A stretch of 64,000 nucleotides of DNA, from contig DASRRH010000027.1 in assembly GCA_035695825.1 (NCBI GenBank), positions 1 to 64,000 of the forward strand, in the 5' to 3' direction. Origin of the DNA: JAKEFM01 sp035695825 (GTDB lineage Bacteria > Planctomycetota > UBA1135 > JAKEFM01). A program made the translations under genes and the position numbers. Of the stretch, positions 50,339 through 58,526 are shown in pieces. The stretch's first letter is position 1, and every line of letters starts with the position of its first letter. The notes beneath the pieces are model-generated. The model was not told the origin of the DNA and made no database searches. It saw only the letters and a program-made list of their open reading frames with translations.

Positions 50339-52612
50339 CTGACCGACTCCTCCTCGAACGGCCCGACCCGCGGCGACGCCCGGAGAGGCGCCCTCTTCGT
50401 CGGGGCGCTCCTCGCCCTCGCCTACGCCGACGCCCTCGTCGGGGGGAAGGCGCTCGCGCCGAGCGCCGCGCTCCCCGGCGTCCTGCCGACCGGTCCCGTC
50501 GGGGCTTCCTCCCCCTCTCCCCCCGTCCCGTACGCCGACGCCTCCGCCGCGTTCATCGACGAGCCGCTCGCGGCGATCGTCTCGCGCTCCTGGTCGCGCG
50601 GGGAGCCTCCCCTCTGGAACCCCTACAACGGCTGCGGCTCGCCCCTCCTCGCGAGCATGCAGCCGGCGCCGCTCTCGCCGCTTCGCATTCCCGCGCTCCT
50701 CGCGCCGAGAAGCCTCCTCGCCCACGACCTCGGCTACCTCCTCCGGCTCTTCGTCGCGGGTTGGTTCACCGTTCTCTTCCTCCGAAACCGCGGTCTCTCC
50801 CTCGTTCCTTCGTGCGCGGGAGCGGCGGCCTTCGCGCTCACCGGCTACCTCACGCTCCATCTCCCGATGCACCACCTCAGCGTCGAGGTATGGCTCCCCG
50901 CGGCCTGTCTGGCGACCGACCGCGCGTTCGCCTCTGGTTCGCGCGCCTCGCTCCTCGGCGTCGCCGCCGTCTCCTTCGCGGCAGGGGTCGGCGGAAACCC
51001 GCAGGCGACGCTCTTCCTTTACGGGTTCGTCGCCCTGCTGGCGCTTGGAGAGATCCGGCGCTCCGGGCCGCGCGCGCTCTTCCGGGTCGCCGGCGCCGGC
51101 CTCTTCGGTGCCCTCGCGGCCTCGCCGGCCCTCTTCCCGGCTCTCGAGTACATCCGCCGGTCGGCGAGTCCGCACGACTTCGCTCCGGGCCTCGACCACT
51201 TCCAGCCGCGCGCCCTCCTCGGCGCGTTCGTCCCCGGCCTCTGTCGGGCGACCTCGCCCGCCGGGGCGGTGAGCCCGTTCGCGCCGTTTCCGATCGGCGT
51301 CTCCGTCGCCGCCCTCGCACTCGTCGGATTTCGCCGGAGGGGAGCCCGCCTCCCCTTCGGAATCCTCGCCGCCGGCGCCGCGCTCTACCTCCTTCACGCC
51401 TTCGGCGCGCCACTGGTCTCCGACGTCCTCGGGCGCCTGCCGCTGCTCCGGGAGACGCGGATCTACAAGTACGGAGCCTGCGAGTTCGCCTTCGCCGCCG
51501 CCTGCCTCGCGGCGGCGGGGGTCGAAGGGCTGGGGCGGACGCGCTCGCGGGCGGCGCCGCTCGCCCTCGCGCTCGTCGTCACGGAGCTCGTCCTTGCGGT
51601 CCCGCGGACGCGACCCGAGCGCCGCGAACCCTACCGGTCGGCTCCCTACATCGAGTTCCTCCGGAAGCAGGAGGGCCCCTTCCGCACGTTCGGGATCCTC
51701 GGAGCCCTTCCTCCCAACGTGAACGCCGTCTTCGGAATCGAGGACGTCCGGATCCACGAGGGAATCCTCGACGCGCGCTTCGACCTCTACCGTCGCCTTT
51801 TCCTCGATCCGAACGGGGTCGACCCCTTCTTCGACGGCTCGGACGTCGGCGAACGGACGAAGCTCGACTACGAGGACGCGGTCGAGGAGGCCCGCCGGTT
51901 CCTGCACCACGGCCTACTCGAAGAGGCGGCGGCCCGGACGCCCGTCCCGCTCGGCCTTGCCGAGGACGAGCGGATGCGGTTCTTCGATCTCCTCAACGTG
52001 CGCTTCCTCATCTTCGGCCCCGACCAGTTCGCCGCCGCCCGCGCGCTGGCGGAGGGAACGCCGGCGCGCTACCGCGTCGTCCACGACCCAGGGGAAAGCC
52101 GCGAGGACCTCATGGTTCTCGAGAGCCGCCGCGCGTTCCCTCGCGCGTGGCTCGTCGAACGCGCGCAGTCGGCCGCATCGCCCGAGCGGGCGCTCGAGGC
52201 CTTGGCGGGAGGGGGCCTCGATCTCCGCCGCGAGGCGCTGGTCGAGGGACCCTCCCTCGCCGGAAACCCGGCGGCGGATTCGGGGCCGCCGGTCCGGTTC
52301 GTCGGGCGGGGCGAGGCCTCCTCCACCCTCGAGGTCGAATCCCCGCACGAGGCATACCTCGTCGTTTCCGAGAGCCTCTATCCGGGATGGCGGGCGACCC
52401 TCGACGGCGCTCCCGCAGCGATCCTCCCCGCGGACGGCTTCCTTCGCGCCGTCCGGATCCCTGCCGGCCACCACGTCGTGAGCTTCGAGTTCCGGCCCCG
52501 CTCCTGGAATGCAGGGATCGTGGTCGGGGGGCTCGCGCTGGGCGCGCTCCTCCTGCTCCTTCTCCTCGCAGGCCGGCGCGGTCCGGGCGCGCCGGGCGGC
52601 TCAAGGCGCTAG
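50339..52612 (+). CDS. YfhO-like polytopic membrane protein, apparent CTG start
   Basis: 757 residues from CTG 50339. An in-frame TAG lies ten codons upstream and no ATG, GTG or TTG occurs before the first membrane helix (GALFVGALLALAYADALVGG); the next ATG (50657) would delete that helix and a conserved region. YfhO signatures: PPLWNPYNGCGSPLLA, GYLTLHLPMHH, LRETRIYKYGACEF, and the C-terminal SESLYPGWRATLDG ending in a terminal helix (GIVVGGLALGALLLLLLLAG). YfhO proteins are thought to be GT-C-type enzymes that glycosylate lipid-linked cell-surface polymers. It ends in a CTAG shared with the convergent gene. Confidence 0.82.
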   Translation: MTDSSSNGPTRGDARRGALFVGALLALAYADALVGGKALAPSAALPGVLPTGPVGASSPSPPVPYADASAAFIDEPLAAIVSRSWSRGEPPLWNPYNGCGSPLLASMQPAPLSPLRIPALLAPRSLLAHDLGYLLRLFVAGWFTVLFLRNRGLSLVPSCAGAAAFALTGYLTLHLPMHHLSVEVWLPAACLATDRAFASGSRASLLGVAAVSFAAGVGGNPQATLFLYGFVALLALGEIRRSGPRALFRVAGAGLFGALAASPALFPALEYIRRSASPHDFAPGLDHFQPRALLGAFVPGLCRATSPAGAVSPFAPFPIGVSVAALALVGFRRRGARLPFGILAAGAALYLLHAFGAPLVSDVLGRLPLLRETRIYKYGACEFAFAAACLAAAGVEGLGRTRSRAAPLALALVVTELVLAVPRTRPERREPYRSAPYIEFLRKQEGPFRTFGILGALPPNVNAVFGIEDVRIHEGILDARFDLYRRLFLDPNGVDPFFDGSDVGERTKLDYEDAVEEARRFLHHGLLEEAAARTPVPLGLAEDERMRFFDLLNVRFLIFGPDQFAAARALAEGTPARYRVVHDPGESREDLMVLESRRAFPRAWLVERAQSAASPERALEALAGGGLDLRREALVEGPSLAGNPAADSGPPVRFVGRGEASSTLEVESPHEAYLVVSESLYPGWRATLDGAPAAILPADGFLRAVRIPAGHHVVSFEFRPRSWNAGIVVGGLALGALLLLLLLAGRRGPGAPGGSRR

Positions 52613-53580
52613 CGCGGGCCTGCGTCGGGAGGGGCCGGCGGCGGAGGGAATCGCAGTGGGTCGACCCGACGGAGCTCCTGCAGAGCCTGTACACGGGGCA
52701 GGTCCGCGATCCGGTCCGCCTCCGCGGGAGGAAGACCGACGACCTCCCGCAAGTGAGAGCGAACTTTCTCGCGGAAAAGCCGCTCCAACTCGAGCCTCCG
52801 CTCCGGAAGGGGAAGGGACTCGAGCCCCTTCCTCTCCTCCGGAGTCGGCGCGAGGAAGGGGGGAGGCGGCGGTCCGGGTCTGCCGCGGAACCCCGCGCGC
52901 ACGAACGCGAGCTGCGCGAAGAACTGCCGCGGCGGAAGCGCCTTCATCCGCTCCCACTGCTCGCGGGACATCCTCCCGAACAGGTCGGGCTTCGCCTCGA
53001 GATCGGCGACGGCGCGCTCCTTGCCCAGGCGCAGCAGTTCCGCGCGGCGCTCCGCCGGCGGGAGCGCTCGCACGCGCGCTTGTTCGGACGGGGAAAGCCT
53101 CCGCTCGGCCCAGCGGCCCCACTGCTCGCCGAGAAGCTGGCGTATCAGGCGCTGGCGTTCCGGGGAGGGGAGCCCGATCAGCCGGTCCATGGCCTCCCGC
53201 GGGAGGAGTTGCCGCAGGATGTCTCGACGCTCCCCGACCTGCTCCTCGAGCGCCTCCCGGATCGCCTCGAAGCGCTCCCGCGGCGGAAGAGCCCGCAGGC
53301 GCTCCGCGACGTCGGGCGGGAGACTCTCCTCCACGCGGCGGCGCAGGTCGCCGAGGCTCCGCGACCGCTCCCGGAGCCTCTCCTGCTCCTGCTGGGGAAG
53401 GCGTCGAAACTCCTCGAATCGCGCCCGCATCGCCCGCCTATCCTCCTCGGAGAGCGACTGCCAGCGGAGCCGGCGCGCCTCCTCGGGCTTCGGCGACCTT
53501 CCCTCTTGCGCCCGGGCCAACTCCGGCGTCCCGAGGAGGAGGAGCGCCGCGGCGGTCCACCCTGCGCGCGAGAGAATCAC
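52609..53580 (-). CDS. Exported DUF3106-like protein (sigma operon)
   Basis: 323 residues from GTG 53580, eight bases after the anti-sigma stop. A signal peptide (ILSRAGWTAAALLLLGTPELARA) is followed by a nearly continuous helical chain built of degenerate 20-30-residue units such as LSEEDRRAMRARFEEFRRLP, with repeated LPP.(E/A)R and RLR.LP steps. This resembles DUF3106 and the periplasmic metal/stress-sensor family next to anti-sigma factors. It ends in a Pro-rich tail. It may sense an envelope signal for the anti-sigma factor upstream. Confidence 0.72.
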   Translation of the reverse strand: MILSRAGWTAAALLLLGTPELARAQEGRSPKPEEARRLRWQSLSEEDRRAMRARFEEFRRLPQQEQERLRERSRSLGDLRRRVEESLPPDVAERLRALPPRERFEAIREALEEQVGERRDILRQLLPREAMDRLIGLPSPERQRLIRQLLGEQWGRWAERRLSPSEQARVRALPPAERRAELLRLGKERAVADLEAKPDLFGRMSREQWERMKALPPRQFFAQLAFVRAGFRGRPGPPPPPFLAPTPEERKGLESLPLPERRLELERLFREKVRSHLREVVGLPPAEADRIADLPRVQALQELRRVDPLRFPPPPAPPDAGPR

Positions 53581-53588
53581 GGCCTCGG

Positions 53589-54044
53589 CTACCTCCCGTT
53601 CTCCCCGCCGAGAGGCAGGAGGTCCTCCTCCGGCGCGTCGAGGGCGACCGCCACCTCGGGATCCGAGACGAGCTCCCAGCTCTCGAGGAGGTCGAGGTGC
53701 GCGATCACCTCTTCGTCGGCCGCGGTCCCGCCGGTCTGCCGCAGCGCCATCCTTCCCGCGACGAGCGCGATCGCGACGGAGGCGGCGGCGGCCCAGGGAA
53801 CGAGACGGCGCCGGCGAGCGGTGCCGCGAGCGGCTCGGGCCACGCGAGCGGCAAAGTGGGGGGGAGGCGAGGCGCCGGGAATCGCCTCCAGCGCCCGCCA
53901 AGCCACCCTCTCCCGGCCCTCCTCCTCGCGACAGGCTCCGCACCCCTCGAGGTGCGCCGCGACTTCTCGCTCCTCGTCGGCATCGAGCGCCTCGTCGACG
54001 TGGAGCGAGAGGAGGTCCCGGATCGCGTCGCAGGAGAGTCTCAC
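53589..54044 (-). CDS. Zinc-finger anti-sigma factor, transmembrane (second locus)
   Basis: 151 residues from GTG 54044, overlapping the sigma stop by four bases. HLEGCGACREEE gives the zinc-finger H-x3-C-x2-C motif; the segment before it (LHVDEALDADEEREV) is the usual ZAS helix. One membrane helix (~residues 85-105, WAAAASVAIALVAG) and a short acidic outside tail follow. It should sequester the adjoining sigma factor and transmit a signal from the DUF3106-like partner. Confidence 0.85.
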   Translation of the reverse strand: MRLSCDAIRDLLSLHVDEALDADEEREVAAHLEGCGACREEEGRERVAWRALEAIPGASPPPHFAARVARAARGTARRRRLVPWAAAASVAIALVAGRMALRQTGGTAADEEVIAHLDLLESWELVSDPEVAVALDAPEEDLLPLGGENGR

Positions 54045-54607
54045 CGAGGGGCCTCCCCTCCGAGGTAGGGGGCGAGGCGCTCCCGCACGGTCCTGCGCGC
54101 GCGCGCGAGGAGCGACTTGACCGCCTTCTCGGTCGAGCCCAGCGCCTCGGCGATCTCGCGGTAGGAGAGGTCCTGGTACTTGTTCATCACGAGGGCCATC
54201 CGCTGGGAATCGGGGAGCCCGTCGAGGATCGCACGCAGCCGTCGGGCGAGCTCCTCGCCTTCCACCGCGTCGTGCGGGGGGCGTGCCCGGGGATCGGGCG
54301 GATCCGCCCGGCGCGGGCGATCCGCCTCCGGCGGCTCCGCGTCGAGCGAGAGGAGCCGGAGCTTGCGGCGTGATCGGTTCTCGTTCACGCACAGGTTGAA
54401 GGCCACGCGGTAGAGGAAGGTCGAGAACTTCGCGTTCGGGCGGTAGCGATCCTTCGCCCGAACCACGCGCAGGAAGAGTTCCTGGGCGAGGTCCTCGAGC
54501 CCCTGGCGCGTCCCGGTGAACCGGAAGAGGAGGTTGAACACGGTTTCCTGGTAGAGCTCGACGAGCCTCTCGAAGGCGGCGCCGTCCCCTCCCTGGAAGC
54601 GGACCAT
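54041..54607 (-). CDS. ECF-family sigma factor (second locus)
   Basis: 188 residues from ATG 54607; TTG 54646 would add 13 residues (DPGADL would then complete the usual N-terminal pattern) and is a fair alternative. Region 2: AAFERLVELYQETVFNLLF and DLAQELFLRVVRAKDRY; DNA-melting NAKFSTFLYRVAFNLCVNE; region 4 HTH: LSYREIAEALGSTEKAVKSLL. It is coupled to its anti-sigma gene by GTGA. 152 bases separate it from the signal peptidase gene upstream on the same strand. Confidence 0.92.
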   Translation of the reverse strand: MVRFQGGDGAAFERLVELYQETVFNLLFRFTGTRQGLEDLAQELFLRVVRAKDRYRPNAKFSTFLYRVAFNLCVNENRSRRKLRLLSLDAEPPEADRPRRADPPDPRARPPHDAVEGEELARRLRAILDGLPDSQRMALVMNKYQDLSYREIAEALGSTEKAVKSLLARARRTVRERLAPYLGGEAPR

Positions 54608-54759
54608 GAGGTCCGCGCCCGGGTCGGAAGGAGAGGTCGATCCCAAGGAGACGGATTCACGCGAATGCTCACCCGGCGAACCTGGAGGGGTGAAACCCCG
54701 CCTGGCCGCGGAGGTTCCGCGCCCTCTCGGAGGGCCGACCCGACCGTCCCCCTCCCGGC

Positions 54760-55926
54760 TCACAGCCAGCGGATCCTCCGAGGGGGCCACAGGATGAGGA
54801 CGGGCCGCCCGAGGAGGGCCCCTCCCTCGACGGGACCCCACTCCCGGCAGTCGAGAGACTCTCCCGAGTTGTCCCCGAGGAAGAAGAACTGGTCGGGTCC
54901 GAGTTCGACGGGCCGGCGGATGCCGAATCGCCCGCGGTCCGTGTAGTGGAGGTCGCGGAGGAGGCGAACCCGATCGAGCCGGGCCCGGAGCCCGGCGCCC
55001 CCGAGCGCCGCGCCCGCCCCCGTCCCGTCCCCGTCCGCGACGGCTCCTACCGCCGCGCCCGACGACGGGCCCGCGGAGGACCCCTCGTAGTCGACGGCCG
55101 GGACGGCCGGCCTCCCCTCGACGAGGAAGGAGAGCCTCCGGTCGACGTTGACCGCCTCGAGCCGAACGCGGACCCCCGCCGGGACGGGCGCCGTCTCTCC
55201 CCTCGACAGGACCTCCTCCCCCGCGCGCCCGGGGCGCGCGACGCGGGCGAGGCACCGATCCGGCCTGCGCTCGAGCGAGAAGACGAATCGGCCTCCCCCT
55301 CCCGAGAGCTCGATCCGGAATTCCCCCCCCTCCGCGAGGGGGGTCCAATCCGCTTCGAGCGTCAGGTCCCGCACCTCCGATCGGCCCGCCACGCGGCGCC
55401 CGTCGGGATCGAGGTAGTCGTCCTTGATCGCCTCCCGGTTGCGGAGGAGGACGAGACCCTCCTTTCGGGCGTCGAGGATCCACCCCCCGCCCTCCCTCTC
55501 CCAGGCGCCGTCCGCGGGACCCCAGAACGCCTCGATCGAGGAGCGGTCGGGGTCGAAGAGAGGGACCCGGACGCCCGCGCGTTCGCGCTCGTCCTTCCGG
55601 TAGAGGACGCCGCGCACGTAGAGATCGCCGTCGAGGATCTGGAGGCTCTCGTTCGGAAGGCCGCAGAGCCTCTTCACGCAGTGGACCCCGTCGGGACTCC
55701 GGAAGACGGCGAGGTCGAAGCGCCGGAGCGAGGGGCCGAGTCCGGCGACGCGCCGGACGAGAACGCGGTCTCCCGTCGACCGGTCCCCGTGGAGGAGCGG
55801 CTCCATCGAGCCCGTCGGCACGCCGTAGGCGTCGAGGGAGGCGTCCAGGGCGAGCGCCGCCGCGAGGAGGAGCGCGACGAGGCCGGGGATCCACAGGCGA
55901 CGACGGGTGCTGCGGGGGAACGGCAA
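54760..55926 (-). CDS. lepB: Signal peptidase I with large beta-rich insertion
   Basis: 388 residues from TTG 55926. One N-terminal membrane helix (~12-30) precedes the catalytic serine in VPTGSMEPLLHG (Ser40) and the catalytic Lys in HCVKRLCGLP (Lys85), then the C-terminal box FFFLGDNSGESLDCREWGPV. Between the Lys box and the last box is an insert of roughly 200 residues with a jelly-roll/LamG-like beta-pattern (EFRIELSGGGGRFVFSLE; RVRLEAVNVDRRLSFLVEG); usual enzymes have 40-60 residues there. It removes signal peptides at the membrane's outer face. It is upstream of the second sigma locus. Confidence 0.9.
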   Translation of the reverse strand: MPFPRSTRRRLWIPGLVALLLAAALALDASLDAYGVPTGSMEPLLHGDRSTGDRVLVRRVAGLGPSLRRFDLAVFRSPDGVHCVKRLCGLPNESLQILDGDLYVRGVLYRKDERERAGVRVPLFDPDRSSIEAFWGPADGAWEREGGGWILDARKEGLVLLRNREAIKDDYLDPDGRRVAGRSEVRDLTLEADWTPLAEGGEFRIELSGGGGRFVFSLERRPDRCLARVARPGRAGEEVLSRGETAPVPAGVRVRLEAVNVDRRLSFLVEGRPAVPAVDYEGSSAGPSSGAAVGAVADGDGTGAGAALGGAGLRARLDRVRLLRDLHYTDRGRFGIRRPVELGPDQFFFLGDNSGESLDCREWGPVEGGALLGRPVLILWPPRRIRWL

Positions 55927-56008
55927 GTTCGACTCATCGTACGCACCAGGGGGAGCCGAAAGTCGATTGCACGGGCCTGCCCGATCGGAAACATCCGACC
56001 GCGGGGCC

Positions 56009-56014
56009 TATAAT
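56009..56014 (+). promoter_or_regulatory. Perfect -10 box (TATAAT)
   Basis: Exact consensus TATAAT between the divergent signal peptidase and hypothetical genes. Transcription would start about seven bases on, at or just before the ATG of the mini-ORF at 56024. No clear -35 box. Confidence 0.5.
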
Positions 56015-56023
56015 CGAGGGCGG

Positions 56024-56071
56024 ATGGCAGTTCTTTCCGTCTCCGGACCCCCTCCGGAGTCAAACCCGTGA
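56024..56071 (+). CDS. Upstream leader mini-ORF (15 codons)
   Basis: Encodes MAVLSVSGPPPESNP, then TGA that overlaps the GTG of the next gene (GTGA). A 7-bp hairpin with 5-base loop (about 56040-56058) lies within it. Near-leaderless behind TATAAT. It could couple or attenuate translation of the downstream gene; it may be chance. Confidence 0.35.
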   Translation: MAVLSVSGPPPESNP

Positions 56072-57204
56072 CCCCGACGACCCGACCCGACCCGGCCTGG
56101 AAGGGAATTCTGGATCTCTGCGACGAGATCGGGGCGCTCAAGCGGCGGATGGGGGAGGGGCATGCCTCCCGGGAGGCCCTGACTCGACTCCGGGAAGAGG
56201 CGCAGCGGAGGGCCGCGGACCTGCGCCGAACGCTCGCCGATTCGAGGCAGCCGAGCGTTTTCGTCGACCTCTCGCGCCGCCACGGCCTGACCCCGGAGGA
56301 CCTCGCCGTTCTCGCCCACCTGCTGACCCGGTTCACGTCCCCGGGTCGGGGGGACGTGGCCGGACGGGATCTCCTCGACCTCCTCTGCAGTTCCACCTTC
56401 GAGAAGCTCGCCGCCATGCGGCTCCTGCGGCCGGAGGGGGCCCTCCGCAAGGGGGGGATGGTCATCGCCACCTTCCGCCCTCGGGGCGGACAGGATCCCC
56501 TCGACGTGAGGTTCCGGCTCTCCGACCGGATCGCGCGCCGGTTCACCGGCGGGGCCCCGAGGTCCGGATCGCGCGCGCCGTCCCGCGGCGTGTACCCCGA
56601 CGAACACGAGTACCTCCTCGACCTCCGGGACATCGCCGCCTTGCACCGCGAGCGGGCCTCCCTTCTCTTCGAAGGGGGGGGAGGGGAAGGGACCCTGGCC
56701 GATTCCGACCTACGGGCGGTCCGGCTCCGCATCGCGCAGGCCTGGCGCGGGCTCGAACGGCGGCTGCGCGCGACTCCCGAGGCCCCGCGCTTCCGGTTCG
56801 AGATCCTGCGCCGCGAGTTCAGCCTCGAAGACGACGAGGTTCTGATCGTCGTCGCCCTCCTCTTCCAGGAGTGCTTCGAGGCCGACCCCTTCGTCCCCGT
56901 CGTCGACCTCGTGAAGATGGTGAGCGACGGGGAGGCCGACGTGCTCCGCAAGCGGATTCTCTTCCACCGCGAGGGGCGGCTCCTCGCCAAGGCGATCGCG
57001 ACCCTCGAGGATCCGATCGCCGAGAAGGACGTGTCCGCCGTCGCCTGTCTCGGCAACTGGGTCGTCGAGCGCATCCTCGGCGACCGGGGGCGGGAACAGT
57101 CGATCCCGGCGGACGAGCGCATCGACTTCCATCTCTACCTCCGAGACCTCAAGTCCTCCTCTCGCTTCTTCCGGGACCTCGACGGGGGCCGCCCCCCCCG
57201 GTGA
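56068..57204 (+). CDS. Hypothetical multi-domain helical protein
   Basis: 378 residues from GTG 56068. Soluble and mostly helical, with a coiled-coil N-terminus (DEIGALKRRMGEGHASREAL, LREEAQRRAADLRRTL), then a winged-helix-like region (LTPEDLAVLAHLLTRFTSPG; DLLDLLCSSTFEKLAAMRLL, then a basic beta-turn LRKGGMVIATFRP). It ends in a second helical module rich in Phe/Leu (VALLFQECFEADPFVPVVDLVKMV). It looks like the N-terminal half of certain AAA+ proteins (with a winged-helix-like domain) but no P-loop is present. The upstream mini-ORF hints at control. Confidence 0.65.
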   Translation: MTPTTRPDPAWKGILDLCDEIGALKRRMGEGHASREALTRLREEAQRRAADLRRTLADSRQPSVFVDLSRRHGLTPEDLAVLAHLLTRFTSPGRGDVAGRDLLDLLCSSTFEKLAAMRLLRPEGALRKGGMVIATFRPRGGQDPLDVRFRLSDRIARRFTGGAPRSGSRAPSRGVYPDEHEYLLDLRDIAALHRERASLLFEGGGGEGTLADSDLRAVRLRIAQAWRGLERRLRATPEAPRFRFEILRREFSLEDDEVLIVVALLFQECFEADPFVPVVDLVKMVSDGEADVLRKRILFHREGRLLAKAIATLEDPIAEKDVSAVACLGNWVVERILGDRGREQSIPADERIDFHLYLRDLKSSSRFFRDLDGGRPPR

Positions 57205-57256
57205 CCGCCGGAGGAGCCGGAGGGGGCTCCGCGGGTCCCCCTCCCCCGAACCCGCA

Positions 57257-57262
57257 TAGAAT
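57257..57262 (+). promoter_or_regulatory. -10-like box (TAGAAT) before the LeuA-like gene
   Basis: Five of six consensus bases, 20 bases before GTG 57282. A small GC-rich hairpin lies between the previous gene and this box. Confidence 0.35.
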
Positions 57263-57281
57263 CGCGGGGCCGGTCTCACCC

Positions 57282-58499
57282 GTGAGCACGGAACGCCGAG
57301 ACCTCGTCTACGACTGGAACGTCGCCGAGTCCCGGTTCGTCCCCGCGCACCCCGTCGAGCTGGACGACGAGACCCTCCGCGACGGCCTCCAGTCCCCCTC
57401 GGTCCGCGACCCGGAGCTCGACCGCAAGATCCGGATCGTCCGGCGGATGGACGCGCTCGGCATCGACACCTGCGACGTCGGCCTGCCGGGCGCCGGGCCG
57501 CGCGCGCGCGAGCACATCGAGACGCTCGTGCGGGAGATGCGCGACGGAGGGTTGAAGATCGGAGCGAACGTCGCCTGCCGGACGCTCATCTCCGACATCG
57601 CCCCGGCCGCCGAACTCGTCCAGAGGCTCGGTCACCCCGTCGAGGTCTGCGCCTTCATCGGCTCGAGCCCGATCCGCCAGTACGCCGAGGACTGGGACCT
57701 CCCGACGCTCCTGCGACACACCCGCGAGGCGATGGCGTTCTGCCGCCGGGAGAACCTCTCCTGCATGTTCGTCACGGAGGACTCGACGCGCGCCCACCCG
57801 GAAACGCTCCGAGCGCTCTATCTCGCCGCGATCGAGGAGGGAGCCCGAAGGGTTTGCGTCTGCGATACGTGCGGCCACGCGACGCCGGAAGGCGTCCGGA
57901 ACCTGATCCGGTACGTGAGGGGGGTGATCCGGGAGTCCGGGGTCGAGGTCAAGGTCGACTGGCACGGCCACCGCGACCGGGGCCTCGGTCTCGCCAACTC
58001 CCTCGCCGCCATCGAGGCAGGCGCGAACCGCATTCACGGCACGGCGCTCGGGATCGGGGAGCGCGCCGGGAACGCCGAGATGGATCTCCTCCTCGTCAAC
58101 TTGAAGCTCCTCGGCTGGAAGGACCATGACCTGAGCCAGCTCCCGGCCTATTGCCGGGAGGTCGCGGAGGCCGTCGGAGTCCCGATCCCCCACAACTACC
58201 CGGTCGTCGGACACGACGCATTCGAGACGGCGACGGGCGTCCACGCCGCCGCCGTGGTCAAGGCCTTCAAGAAGGGAGACCGCTGGCTCGCCGACCGGGT
58301 CTACTCGGGAGTTCCCGCCGGGGAGTTCGGCCTCGAGCAGACGATCACGATCGGGCCGATGAGCGGCCGCTCGAACGTGCTCTACTTCCTCGAGCGTCGG
58401 GGGCTCGAGCCGACGGACGAGCGGGTGAAGCGAATCCTCGATCTCGCCAAGCGATCCGCGCGCGTGCTGACGGAGGCGGAGGTTCGCTCCGCTCTTTGA
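57282..58499 (+). CDS. Alpha-isopropylmalate/homocitrate synthase-like (HMGL) enzyme
   Basis: 405 residues from GTG 57282. TIM-barrel acyltransferase/lyase: LDDETLRDGLQSP near the N-terminus (Arg-Asp and metal), GIDTCDVGLPGAGPRA, CVCDTCGHATPEGV and the metal motif DWHGHRDRGLGLANS, then GIGERAGNAEMD (barrel closing) and FETATGVHAAAVV. No C-terminal allosteric LeuA domain; its length matches short isopropylmalate synthases, homocitrate or related synthases that condense acetyl-CoA with a 2-keto acid. Without leuBCD nearby the exact product is uncertain. Confidence 0.88.
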   Translation: MSTERRDLVYDWNVAESRFVPAHPVELDDETLRDGLQSPSVRDPELDRKIRIVRRMDALGIDTCDVGLPGAGPRAREHIETLVREMRDGGLKIGANVACRTLISDIAPAAELVQRLGHPVEVCAFIGSSPIRQYAEDWDLPTLLRHTREAMAFCRRENLSCMFVTEDSTRAHPETLRALYLAAIEEGARRVCVCDTCGHATPEGVRNLIRYVRGVIRESGVEVKVDWHGHRDRGLGLANSLAAIEAGANRIHGTALGIGERAGNAEMDLLLVNLKLLGWKDHDLSQLPAYCREVAEAVGVPIPHNYPVVGHDAFETATGVHAAAVVKAFKKGDRWLADRVYSGVPAGEFGLEQTITIGPMSGRSNVLYFLERRGLEPTDERVKRILDLAKRSARVLTEAEVRSAL

Positions 58500-58520
58500 G
58501 GGCCGGCGCGCGGCCGGCCC
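58500..58520. terminator. Bidirectional terminator-like hairpin
   Basis: Perfect 8-bp inverted repeat (58500-58507 with 58513-58520, 5-base loop) between the stops of the convergent LeuA-like and small Cys-rich genes. No T-tract. Confidence 0.5.
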
Positions 58521-58526
58521 CCCGCT

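Noticed and set aside
50657..52612. YfhO-like gene starting at ATG 50657
   Set aside because: This would remove the first membrane helix and the conserved region before WNPYNGCG, which is in frame back to CTG 50339.
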